A DNA stretch of 64,000 bases, taken from the NCBI RefSeq assembly GCF_018502485.1, contig NZ_CP075546.1; one strand, written 5' to 3'. A program made the translations under genes and the position numbers. The stretch comes from Methanospirillum purgamenti (GTDB lineage: Archaea > Halobacteriota > Methanomicrobia > Methanomicrobiales > Methanospirillaceae). The first letter of the stretch is position 1. Every line of letters begins with the position of its first letter. Below, piece after piece: positions 1 to 8,149 of this stretch. Below the pieces are notes generated by a model, which saw nothing but the letters and a program-made list of their open reading frames with translations, searched no databases and was not told where the DNA came from.

Positions 1-1010
1 AACCGGCAACAGTCGTCATTCCAAAGGTCACCCTGAAACATGAGGGACAGGTAAACCAGATGTTCGGGCCTGTCCAGGCAGCAGTTGCCAAGGCGGTTGC
101 TGATGCGGTTGAAGAAGGGCTTTTTGGCGATGTAAATATCAACGATATCTGTATTCTAGCCAGCGCTTTCCTTCATCCATCAGCAAAAGACTATAATCGG
201 ATTTATCGGTACAACTACGGAGCAACAAAACTTGCAATATCTCGTGCATTTGAGGAATTCCCTGATGAAAAGACTTTGATCCACGAAAAAGACCGCGCCG
301 CTCATGCGGTTATGGGCTTTAAGGTTCCGCGCCTGTGGGATCCACCATACCTTCAGGTTGCCCTCGATATTGTTGACATGGGCAAACTGAGATCAGTGCT
401 CTCATCACTTCCTGAGAATGACCACCTGATTATCGAAGCAGGAACCCCACTCATCAAGAAGTTCGGACTGCAGGTTATCAGCGAGATCCGAGCAATAAAG
501 CCAAACGCATTTATCGTCGCCGATATGAAGATTCTTGATACCGGTAACCTTGAGGCCCGGATGGCAGCCGACTCATCTGCTGATGCAGTGGTTATGTCAG
601 GTCTTGCTCCGGCATCTACCATCGAGAAAGCAATTACCGAGGCACGCAAGACTGGTATCTACTCAGTCATTGACATGCTCAACGTCGAAGACCCGGTTGG
701 TCTTATCGCAAGCTTGAAGGTCAAGCCTGACATCGTTGAGCTTCACCGTGCCATTGATGCAGAACACACATCCCATGCATGGGGCAACATAGGTGACATC
801 AAGAAGGCAGCAGGTGGAAAACTCCTGGTCGCAACCGCCGGCGGTATCCGTGTCCCGGTTGTCAAGGAAGCACTCAAAACCGGTGCAGATATTCTTGTGG
901 TCGGCAGAGCAATTACCGCCAGCAAGGATGTCAGACATGCTGCCGAGGAATTCCTTGAGCAACTCAATAAGGAAGAGATCGATCAGTTTAGAATTATGAC
1001 CGATTTCTAA
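1..1010 (+). CDS. fae-hps: Bifunctional formaldehyde-activating enzyme / 3-hexulose-6-phosphate synthase (5' end missing)
   Basis: The reading frame is open from base 3, so the gene begins before the window and about 335 residues are visible. The first ~110 residues match the C-terminal part of Fae, which condenses formaldehyde with tetrahydromethanopterin. The rest is a TIM-barrel Hps domain of the OMP decarboxylase superfamily, with the metal/phosphate motif VADMKILDTG and the C-terminal phosphate-binding stretches ATAGGIR and LVVGRAIT. In archaea the Hps half cleaves hexulose phosphate to ribulose 5-phosphate and formaldehyde, supplying ribose for nucleotides, while Fae captures the formaldehyde. 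The fusion is typical of methanogens. The internal methionine at base 60 is not the true start, because Fae-like sequence continues upstream of it. A strong hairpin follows the stop codon. Confidence 0.95.
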   Translation, partial: PATVVIPKVTLKHEGQVNQMFGPVQAAVAKAVADAVEEGLFGDVNINDICILASAFLHPSAKDYNRIYRYNYGATKLAISRAFEEFPDEKTLIHEKDRAAHAVMGFKVPRLWDPPYLQVALDIVDMGKLRSVLSSLPENDHLIIEAGTPLIKKFGLQVISEIRAIKPNAFIVADMKILDTGNLEARMAADSSADAVVMSGLAPASTIEKAITEARKTGIYSVIDMLNVEDPVGLIASLKVKPDIVELHRAIDAEHTSHAWGNIGDIKKAAGGKLLVATAGGIRVPVVKEALKTGADILVVGRAITASKDVRHAAEEFLEQLNKEEIDQFRIMTDF

Positions 1011-1011
1011 T

Positions 1012-1050
1012 ACCAGAACAAAAAAATGCCCAGCATTTTCATGTTCTGGT
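1012..1050 (+). terminator. Hairpin directly after fae-hps
   Basis: An outer perfect stem (ACCAGAAC/GTTCTGGT) encloses an inner perfect stem (AAAATGC/GCATTTT) with a three-base loop. It begins one base after the fae-hps stop codon. It probably marks or stabilises the transcript 3' end. No long T-tract follows immediately, so a classic intrinsic terminator is not certain. Confidence 0.6.
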
Positions 1051-1260
1051 GAAGTGGTCTGTTCAGATCATCAATTTTTTTATCCTACTGTAGCTTCACT
1101 CGGTTTTCTCCTGGTTTTATCTCCATTCCTTATTGGGTGGTGTTTCTGCATGAAGATCCAGAACCACAAAGGGAAAAAGGAATACATGAATGCCCTCACT
1201 ATACACTATATTGTTAAATCCTCAAGGATTCGAAATTTCACTTATAACAGGAGATCAAAA

Positions 1261-1413
1261 ATGGTTGAACCTTTCAAAACATCAATAACTATTTCAAAGG
1301 ATGATGCCAGGCGTTTTCATAAATATGATAGTGATCCGTTGAAATACGAAAATGACCGGAGCAAAGCCGCTGCTTGCCGGGCCCGGCAAATCGCTCAAAA
1401 TCTCAAATTCTAA
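1261..1413 (+). CDS. Small hypothetical protein, 50 aa
   Basis: A 50-codon frame starts at the ATG at 1261, preceded by a good ribosome-binding site (AGGAG at ~1249). A longer open frame to 1054 exists, but it has no comparable start signal and its extra residues look random. The product is hydrophilic and charged (start MVEPFKTSITISKDD, end RARQIAQNLKF), with no membrane segment or recognised domain. It stands alone between the fae-hps hairpin and the first ATPase remnant. I do not recognise the family. Confidence 0.55.
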   Translation: MVEPFKTSITISKDDARRFHKYDSDPLKYENDRSKAAACRARQIAQNLKF

Positions 1414-1517
1414 TTCATGAATTTTGATTCTGCTGGGATACCCCAGATGTATCTATCCGATTCTGTTCTTATATGAAGTCTAAAAGAAAAACGCAATACA
1501 TTAATATTTTATCATGT

Positions 1518-1709
1518 GAACAGACGAGTAAGGATTCTGTACAGATTAGGAAGTAAACCGATCGGTGTGGTGTTGATGAGGTTCATCTCATTGTTTTTGA
1601 CCGGAGACACCGGGTGTCATGGGATGAGAAAATATTTCAGGAGGCCCGTGTCTACAAAGGATCTGAAACCGAGATGGACCAGTGCTTAGTTACGATATGG
1701 GGAATGTGA
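1518..1709 (+). pseudogene. C-terminal remnant of an AAA-ATPase/PD-(D/E)XK gene (copy A)
   Basis: From base 1557 the frame encodes about 50 residues matching the end of the intact gene at 1768-3375 (shared pieces LIVFDRR, WDEKIF and terminal IWGM, then TGA). Decayed homology reaches back to ~1518 (GAACAGACGA in both). It has no start codon, P-loop or nuclease core, so it is a relic. It lies only 58 bases upstream of the intact copy, as expected from tandem duplication followed by deletion. Confidence 0.85.
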
Positions 1710-1767
1710 GGGGGAGTTAATTGATAGAGTTTTTACATGTTACTTCAATATATGGGGTGTTCATAAA

Positions 1768-3375
1768 ATGAAATATTTCAATACCGCCGGTCCCGTTAAT
1801 TGCAAAGATCATTATTGCCTTTCCCCGCTCAGTCGGTTCAATCTTTCAGAAATTCTCGGACTTATATCCCAGAAGAAATATTTTGTCCTTCATGCGCCGA
1901 GACAAAGCGGAAAAACCTCGTGTCTTCTTGCCCTCGAGGATTACCTGAACGCTTCAGGATCATACAAATCCCTATATATTAACGTTGAATCAGCCCAGGC
2001 GGCCAGAAATAATGTAGAAAAAGGGATATCTGCAATAATTATTGAGATACAACGTAGGATTGAGTTATCCGGATTTGATGTCGATTCACAAAAAATTGTG
2101 AAAGACCTTTGTGATCCACACCTATCGTTATCTGCGCTGAACAGGGCTCTAACCAGGCTTGCCGAAAGTTCTCCTTTACCTCTCGTCCTGCTCATCGATG
2201 AGATAGATGCTCTTGTTGGAGACACCCTGATATCAGTTCTCCGCCAGATCCGGTCCGGATATGATACCCGGCCTGACCATTTCCCATCAACCGTGATTCT
2301 CTGCGGCGTCCGGGATGTTCGTGACTATCGGATTCAATCTGATACCGAACAGATGATCATCACCGGTGGTAGTGCCTTTAATGTCAAAGCAGAGTCACTT
2401 CGCCTTGGGAATTTTTCAGAGGAAGAGGTCCGGACTCTGTGCCTTGAACATACGAAAGAGACCGGCCAGATCTTCACAACCAAGGCTCTTTCTACCATAT
2501 GGGATCTTACCAGCGGACAGCCATGGCTTGTAAATGCCCTGGCATATGAGACCTGTTTTAAACTGGAGCACGGGAAAAACCGTGATAATCCCATCACGGA
2601 TACTATGGTTGAACAGGCCAAAGACAACCTGATTATCCGGAGAGAGACACATCTTGATCAGCTGGCAGACAAACTCAAAGAAGAGCGGGTACGGCGAGTA
2701 ATTGAACCGATCCTCACGGGAGATCTCTACGAAGGAATGCTCCGTGCTGATGATATTGAATATGTAAAGGATCTGGGCCTTATCACCCAGGCACCGAATG
2801 GGGAGATATCCATATCAAACAGGATATACCAGGAGATTATCCCACGGCAACTATCCTGGGAGAGTCAGTCAGGGATGGCTCTCAAACAGGCATGGTTTGT
2901 CGATGATGATGGAAGGCTCAACATCTCTAAACTTATCGACGAATTTCAGCAGTTTTTCAGGGAGCATTCGGAGAGCTGGATTGAGAGGTTCCAATACAAG
3001 GAGGCAGGACCGCAGATCCTCCTCCAGGCATTCCTTCAGCGGATCGTAAATGGTGGAGGGCGGATTGACCGGGAATACGGGCTTGGCCGGACACGGACTG
3101 ATCTCTATGTTCAGTGGCCGCTTCCGGATGGGACCGTCCAGAGGATCATTATTGAACTCAAGATCCTGTATAAATCACGGGAACAGACGATAGAGGACGG
3201 AATGAAACAGGTTATGAAGTATACTGACCGGTGTGGTGCTGATGAGGCTCATCTTATTGTTTTTGACCGAAGACCGGAGGTGCCATGGGATGAGAAAATA
3301 TTTCATGATACTCGAATCTACAATGGTTCTGAAACCAAGATGACCCAGTGCCCTGTCAAGATCTGGGGAATGTGA
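1768..3375 (+). CDS. AAA-family ATPase with C-terminal PD-(D/E)XK nuclease-like domain
   Basis: 535 residues. The N-terminal ATPase has a P-loop at ~43-50 (APRQSGKT) and a Walker B at ~141-145 (LLIDE), typical of AAA-like/STAND-type proteins often found in multicopy families. The C-terminal ~100 residues carry a PD-(D/E)XK pattern: D445 in RTRTDLYV, then E463-x-K465 in IIIELK, the spacing expected of the nuclease active site. The role is unknown; relatives are often suspected of defence or mobile-element functions, and this is inference. It is the only intact member of a four-copy array (remnants at 1518, 4748 and 6658). No obvious ribosome-binding site precedes the ATG, so translation may be leaderless. 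A TATA-like stretch (CAATATATGG) lies at ~1747. Confidence 0.85.
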   Translation: MKYFNTAGPVNCKDHYCLSPLSRFNLSEILGLISQKKYFVLHAPRQSGKTSCLLALEDYLNASGSYKSLYINVESAQAARNNVEKGISAIIIEIQRRIELSGFDVDSQKIVKDLCDPHLSLSALNRALTRLAESSPLPLVLLIDEIDALVGDTLISVLRQIRSGYDTRPDHFPSTVILCGVRDVRDYRIQSDTEQMIITGGSAFNVKAESLRLGNFSEEEVRTLCLEHTKETGQIFTTKALSTIWDLTSGQPWLVNALAYETCFKLEHGKNRDNPITDTMVEQAKDNLIIRRETHLDQLADKLKEERVRRVIEPILTGDLYEGMLRADDIEYVKDLGLITQAPNGEISISNRIYQEIIPRQLSWESQSGMALKQAWFVDDDGRLNISKLIDEFQQFFREHSESWIERFQYKEAGPQILLQAFLQRIVNGGGRIDREYGLGRTRTDLYVQWPLPDGTVQRIIIELKILYKSREQTIEDGMKQVMKYTDRCGADEAHLIVFDRRPEVPWDEKIFHDTRIYNGSETKMTQCPVKIWGM

Positions 3376-3716
3376 GGGGAATAATCATCGTTTACGCTAC
3401 TCATTCAGGGCCTCTTTACTAAACATTGAGTGATAATAGACATGCTGTGATCTGACATTCCAAATGGGGAGATAGTGCCTATCTGAATCCTATATATCAG
3501 GGATATGTAATTCATCTCTGAAAACAGGAATAAAAGAAATATTTCCACCAATTTGAAATGCACCTAGGTTTTCTTATCTCCCTCAAGTATTTCAGTCACT
3601 GTATGTATAGACCAAGCTTAAGGAATCTATAAGCCAGAAAAAAGGACATATAGAAATTTGGGTTACGGTTTTGCACCGGTAACTCCTGCGAAATAACAAC
3701 AGGGAGGGAAAAAATT
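3376..3716. other. Intergenic region, no gene seen
   Basis: 341 bases of AT-rich sequence. The first ~35 bases after the ATPase stop are similar to those after remnant D (6820 onward), showing that the duplicated unit extended past the stop codon. Nothing else is recognisable. Confidence 0.6.
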
Positions 3717-4325
3717 ATGAAGAATATTGCGTTTTTTTGTTTGTTCACGTTTTTACTATTGTTTTTGCTGACGATACCTGGCACCTGCACCATGGAAACA
3801 ATAGACATAGCAAATAACAGTACATTTGAACCATCCGACCAGGAGGGTTTTCCCCTCGATCATCAGCAAATCATAAAACATTTGAGAACAGCCAATGAAG
3901 TCGCCAAGGAATCGGTGAAATCCGGCTACTACCCCTTTGGCGCTGTGCTTATAGCGCCGGACGGCGAGACTGTGCTCATGAAACAGGAAAACCGAGGTAC
4001 GATCGAACATGCCGAAACAGAGCTCTCACGAAAGGCTTTTGCGCAGTTTGATCCTGATTATTTGTGGAATTGTACCCTGGTGACCACATTCGAACCGTGC
4101 TGTATGTGCGCTGGAAACATCTATTGGGCAAATATCGGTAACGTTGTCTATGGCGCTGCAGAAACGACATTGAAAGATCTGACTGGCGACAACAAAAATA
4201 ATCCAACGATGAATCTGTCGTGTCGTAGTGTCTTTAAGACCGGACAAAAGGCTATCAAAGTAGAGGGACCCGTTCCTGAACTGGAAGACGAGCTGGTTGC
4301 CCCTCATCAGGACTTCTGGAAATAA
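3717..4325 (+). CDS. Cytidine/guanine deaminase-fold protein with signal peptide
   Basis: 202 residues. The zinc site of the CDA superfamily is complete: H98 with catalytic E100 (HAE) and C128/C131 (PCCMC). This places it with TadA/guanine-deaminase-type nucleoside deaminases. Unusually, it begins with a strong signal peptide (MKN, then ~17 hydrophobic residues, then PGTCT), followed by a ~30-residue linker, so it is predicted to be exported or membrane-anchored. Cytosolic deaminases lack this. The ribosome-binding site GGGAGGG precedes the ATG. It sits between two copies of the ATPase-nuclease gene with no partner. The substrate is unknown; a free base or nucleoside seems likelier than tRNA given the export signal. 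Confidence 0.8.
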   Translation: MKNIAFFCLFTFLLLFLLTIPGTCTMETIDIANNSTFEPSDQEGFPLDHQQIIKHLRTANEVAKESVKSGYYPFGAVLIAPDGETVLMKQENRGTIEHAETELSRKAFAQFDPDYLWNCTLVTTFEPCCMCAGNIYWANIGNVVYGAAETTLKDLTGDNKNNPTMNLSCRSVFKTGQKAIKVEGPVPELEDELVAPHQDFWK

Positions 4326-4747
4326 CATCTCCTCTAGCCCTCAATTTTTAATTCCCGTTTCATCAGGGATAATGAATTATTGAATATTAAGCGTGTAAGT
4401 CCTGTTTAGATGTGACTTGTTACTTTCAACCATCATATTTTTTTAATGGCCTTCGTAATGAATGAGATTTTTAATCTTTCAATTTTTGAATTTAGATATC
4501 GGTTATCGTTTATTTCATTGTTGCACGTTTCTTCGCTGGAAAGCATGACAAAGATATAGAATCTCATCTATAATGTTATCACCAATAATCCTTAAGATTG
4601 GAATGTTTATCAAAAGGGGGAACCATTGATTCCTGTCTCTAAGAAACCGGACAGTATTCCGGGAAAGTGATCTATCTAAACGCGAAAGCAAAGACAGTAA
4701 AACAGATGTGTCACTACGAATCCCCCGGCAGGATGCATACCAGATAC
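4326..4747. other. Intergenic region upstream of the ATPase pseudogene
   Basis: About 420 bases. No convincing frame exists on the plus strand. A minus-strand frame at 4515-4847 runs into the antisense of the pseudogene and has no recognisable domain, so I do not call it. This region replaces the first ~480 bases of the ATPase gene, so the deletion joint of copy C lies near 4748. Confidence 0.5.
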
Positions 4748-5881
4748 CCTCCACCAGATCCGGTCCGGATATGATACCCGGCCTGACCATTTCCCATCGA
4801 CACTGAATCTCTGCGGGGTGTGGGATGTCCGTGGCTACCGGATCCATTCAGAAACCGAACAGATGATCATTACCGGTGGGAGTGCCTTTAATGTCAAGGC
4901 AGAGTCACTACGCCTCGGGAATTTTTCAGAGGAAGAAGTCAGGACTCTGTGCCTTGAAAATATCATAGAGAACGGACAGATCTTTACCGCCCAGGCTCTG
5001 AACGCTATCTGGAATCTTACCAGCGGACAGCCATGGCTTGTAAATGCCCTGGCATATGAGACCTGTTTTAAACTAGAAAACGGGAAAAACCGTGATAATC
5101 CCATCACGGATACTATGGTTGAACAGGCCAAAGACAACCTGATTATCCGGAGAGAGATCCATCTCGACCAATTGGCAATAAACTCAAAGAAGAGCGGGTA
5201 CGGCGGGTAATTGAACCTATCCTCACGTGAGATCTCTACGAAGGAATGCTCCGTGTAGATGATATTGAATATATTGAGGATCTGGGCCTTATCAGCCAGG
5301 CACCGAACGGGGAGATATCCATCTCTAACAGGATATACCAGGAGATTATCCCCCGGCAACTATCCTGGGAAAGTCAGTCAGGGATGGCCCTCAAACAGGC
5401 ATGGTTTGTCGATGATGATGGAAGGCTCATTATCTCAAAACTTATCAGAGAGTTGCAGCAGTTTTTCAGGGATCATTCGGAGAGCTGGATTGAGAGGTTT
5501 CAGTATAAGGAGGCTGGACCGCGAATCCTTCTCCAGGCATTTCTACAACATATTGTAAACGGAAGAGTGATGATTGACCAGGAATTCGGACTTGGCAGGA
5601 CACGGACAGATCTCTATGTTCAGTGGCCACTTCCGGACGGGAGAGCCCAGATTATCATTATTGAACTCAAGATCCTGTATAAATCCCGGGAACAGACGAT
5701 TGGGGATGGTATGAAACAGGTGATGAAGTACACAGACCGGTGTGGTGCTGATGAGGCTCATCTCATTGTTTTTAACCGGAGACCGGAGGTGCCATGGGAT
5801 GAGAAAATATTTTGTGAGAAGAGAGAGTTAGTAGAGGATGGGGAGAGAAACGGAGTGACGTTAGTCATTTGGGGTATGTAG
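4748..5881 (+). pseudogene. Truncated, frameshifted AAA-ATPase/PD-(D/E)XK gene (copy C)
   Basis: This copy is very similar to 2240-3375 of the intact gene but lacks the P-loop and Walker B region. Homology begins abruptly at ~4748. A one-base deletion near 5177 (TTGGCAATAAACTC versus CTGGCAGACAAACTC) shifts the frame, and a GGA-to-TGA change makes a stop at 5228-5230. After these lesions the nuclease part is open again from 5246 to 5881, with the D and ExK residues intact (IIELKILYKSREQT). The C-terminus also differs from the other copies (ends TLVIWGM). The 211-residue 3' segment could be expressed on its own, but its start signal is poor. Confidence 0.9.
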
Positions 5882-5893
5882 GCTGATTTGGAG

Positions 5894-6238
5894 TTATAAT
5901 TTTAATTGGAACCTGATTGCCTCGTGAATCTGTTGGATTAAGCTCTCATCATGAATACACCCAATTTCTTTCTTAAGTCTCTTTTTATCTACTGTTCGTA
6001 TCTGATAACACAAGGCAATCGAATCGGCAGATAAATTCGCAGATTCCTTTGGAATAAATACTTCATTCGGATAGATAATCCGGTCCTGTGATTTTCGTGA
6101 TGTGAGTGGTATGATATTTACTACGGGGAGAATCTGATTTATCTGCTCACGACTTATCACAAGGACCGGCCTTTGAACAGACTGTTCAGATCCACATACC
6201 GGACTTAGTTGTGCTACAAAAATGTGCCACTGATACAT
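5894..6238 (-). CDS. mazF: MazF/PemK-type endoribonuclease toxin
   Basis: 114 residues. The pattern RPVLVISREQINQILPVVNIIPLTS is typical of the MazF/PemK fold, whose members cut mRNA or other RNA. The start chosen is the ATG at 6238, which overlaps the antitoxin stop as TGATG. A longer frame reaching 6259 is less likely because it runs inside the antitoxin. The upstream partner is the antitoxin at 6238-6489. Its position inside a repeat-rich, decaying region fits a mobile or stabilising module. Confidence 0.85.
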   Translation of the reverse strand: MYQWHIFVAQLSPVCGSEQSVQRPVLVISREQINQILPVVNIIPLTSRKSQDRIIYPNEVFIPKESANLSADSIALCYQIRTVDKKRLKKEIGCIHDESLIQQIHEAIRFQLKL

Positions 6239-6489
6239 CAAGATTCGTGCTCCCACCATTCATCATCAACCGATGTAAAAGAAACCATAGATTCTTCGAG
6301 ATCAGTCATGAACAGGGGATCCTCAATTGCTCTATGTAGCCTTTTCAGCTTTTCGTTAACATCGGATTGTGGTCCAATTTTTGGCAGATTTTGTTCAATC
6401 ATAAGATATTCATTCATAGGCAAAATTACGCCAATGGGATTACCTTCACTGTCAGTAATAATTTGTCTTTTTAAGATAGATTCAGACAT
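6238..6489 (-). CDS. Antitoxin of the MazF-type pair
   Basis: 83 residues from the ATG at 6489, preceded by GGTGAG at a good distance. The frame could extend seven codons to 6510. The N-terminal part (QIITDSEGNPIGVILP) resembles short antitoxins that pair with MazF or RelE toxins. The acidic C-terminus, rich in D, E and W (DDEWWEHES), would bind the toxin. Translation is coupled to the toxin through the TGATG overlap. Such antitoxins usually repress their own promoter; no clear operator was seen. Confidence 0.75.
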   Translation of the reverse strand: MSESILKRQIITDSEGNPIGVILPMNEYLMIEQNLPKIGPQSDVNEKLKRLHRAIEDPLFMTDLEESMVSFTSVDDEWWEHES

Positions 6490-6657
6490 ATTCTTTCTCA
6501 CCATTTCCAATATAATAGAGAAATCATTGACCTTATCCTTTATTATTCCGATTTTCTATATCCTTTAAGAGCAAAAATATTACTCAAATTCTTGATCGCC
6601 ATACATGTAGTTTAACACCCTACATCATAATCACAATACAATACATATTAACAAGTG

Positions 6658-6819
6658 ATGAAGTATACCGACCGATGTGGTGCTGATGAGGCGCGTCTCA
6701 TTGTTTTTGACCGAAGACCGGATGTCCCATGGGATGAGAAAATATTTCAGGAGACACGATTTTTCAAAGGATTTGAAACCAATATGAACCAGTGCCCAGT
6801 CAGGATCTGGGGAATGTGA
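6658..6819 (+). pseudogene. C-terminal remnant of an AAA-ATPase/PD-(D/E)XK gene (copy D)
   Basis: The frame encodes exactly the last 53 residues of the intact copy with few changes (start MKYTDRCGADEA, end CPVRIWGM, TGA at 6817). Homology continues ~30 bases beyond the stop (GTGAGGGGAATAATCA). The break at the 5' end is sharp. It is a relic of the same family as copies A-C. Confidence 0.85.
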
Positions 6820-7216
6820 GGGGAATAATCACCTTTTACGCAACTCATTAAGCGTCTCGATGAATTACACCCGCCTCTTATTACACCTAATATAAGAGAT
6901 GGATTCATTGAAGGGTGCCATGTGGAGAAGTATGAACTAAAACACCTCATTCTACCGAACAGATTGATCCTTTATAGCAACAAAAATATTGTTAGTCTAT
7001 TCGAGTGAACATAATGGCAGAACCAATTGAATATGTCATTAGATAGATAAAATATCACTAGAAATTTTAACCAGCCCTTTTAGTTTAATGTCAAATGTAT
7101 AATTTTTTATATATTCCTAGAAAAAACTAGTTTGCATACATGTTTAGGTAAAATTTTGGATTATTTATTACTATCCATAAGATGAGCGGTATAAAAAAAC
7201 ATTTCGAGAAGATTAT
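6820..7216. other. AT-rich intergenic region
   Basis: About 400 bases. It starts with the tail shared with the intact ATPase gene, then becomes strongly AT-rich. A minus-strand frame at 6747-6950 is antisense to remnant D and is not called. The TATA-like AATTTTTTATATATTCC at ~7101 may drive the operon that follows. Confidence 0.4.
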
Positions 7217-7609
7217 ATGAAAATGAAAAATCGAAACTCAAATTACCCATTAATTATTTGCATAGCTCTTATGGGAGTTACGATATCTATGTTACTTCCG
7301 ATAATATTTACTTCATTACCCTGGTATACTTCATTTCCAATTTTATTATTGACTATTGGTTCTCTCATGGGTTTTATTGGAGTAAATCAGAATCAAAAAG
7401 AATCATCTGAATCATTAATAGGAATAAATGATGCGCTATTTTCTTTCTTGTGGGGCTCAATTATTTTTACTCTAGGACTTGTTTTTTTGATAAGTATTTT
7501 TTTCCCCGGTTTAGATATATTAGTATATTTTTTACTTTTCCTTGCGTTGACTGGAGTAGCATTTGGAATATTATGGTTATTTAATAACCGAGGTTTTTCT
7601 TATGATTGA
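7217..7609 (+). CDS. Small membrane protein, first gene of SPFH operon
   Basis: 130 residues with about four hydrophobic segments (roughly 11-32, 37-55, 73-95 and 98-120), separated by a short polar loop (NQNQKESSES). No known family is recognised. The next gene starts 8 bases before this one ends, so the two are translationally coupled. The region is much more AT-rich than the housekeeping genes of the window, suggesting a different origin. Confidence 0.7.
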   Translation: MKMKNRNSNYPLIICIALMGVTISMLLPIIFTSLPWYTSFPILLLTIGSLMGFIGVNQNQKESSESLIGINDALFSFLWGSIIFTLGLVFLISIFFPGLDILVYFLLFLALTGVAFGILWLFNNRGFSYD

Positions 7610-8147
7610 TACGAATTCATTGATAAATAAAGTAAAAGAAGATCGGTCAATTATTGAATATATTTCATTATTTGTCCCTAAATACCGAGGATATAAAGAA
7701 AAGGAGCTTAGAAGGGAAGTAGATGCTCTGATTAGGAAGCAATTACATTCTACATTACATATCTATATCAGAGATCTAAGGTGGATTGAAAAAGAATTGA
7801 TAAATGCTGATATGAACACACTAGGATCATATATTGAATCAAGTATTACCCAAACAGATATTATCTCTAAAAAAATACTTCATGCAAAACAGGGATACTC
7901 TGCAGTTTGGCAGAGCATCAAAACAGGAAAAGAGGAATTGACTGAACTTATCCATTATGATGCCAGCCTTTTAGGAAAAATACAAGAAATTAAAGAGCCA
8001 ATAGCAAAAATCAGAGAACAAATTCGGAAAAAAAATTATGATGAATGTGATCAGTTCATTGAAGAATACAGTCTGTTTCTCATCTCATTTGATGGTATTT
8101 TCAATGGTCGTGAAGAGGTTATATTAGGCCTTGCCAATGGTGAATAA
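7602..8147 (+). CDS. Helical cytoplasmic protein, second gene of SPFH operon
   Basis: 181 residues from the ATG at 7602, which overlaps the stop of the preceding gene by 8 bases. An upstream extension to 7563 would overlap more and is not favoured. The protein is predicted to be almost entirely alpha-helical and charged, with a conserved-looking N-terminal patch (FVPKYRGYKEKELRREVDALIR) and coiled-coil-prone stretches. There is no signal peptide or membrane segment. Two bases separate it from the SPFH gene, so it likely works with that protein, perhaps as an adaptor. That role is inferred from gene order. Confidence 0.7.
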   Translation: MIDTNSLINKVKEDRSIIEYISLFVPKYRGYKEKELRREVDALIRKQLHSTLHIYIRDLRWIEKELINADMNTLGSYIESSITQTDIISKKILHAKQGYSAVWQSIKTGKEELTELIHYDASLLGKIQEIKEPIAKIREQIRKKNYDECDQFIEEYSLFLISFDGIFNGREEVILGLANGE

Positions 8148-8149
8148 AC

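Noticed and set aside
663..967. Two minus-strand frames within fae-hps
   Set aside because: They are antisense to a well-supported enzyme gene and contain no recognisable protein pattern.
4515..4847. Minus-strand frame of 110 codons upstream of the ATPase pseudogene
   Set aside because: Half of it is antisense to the pseudogene, there is no ribosome-binding site, and no domain could be recognised.
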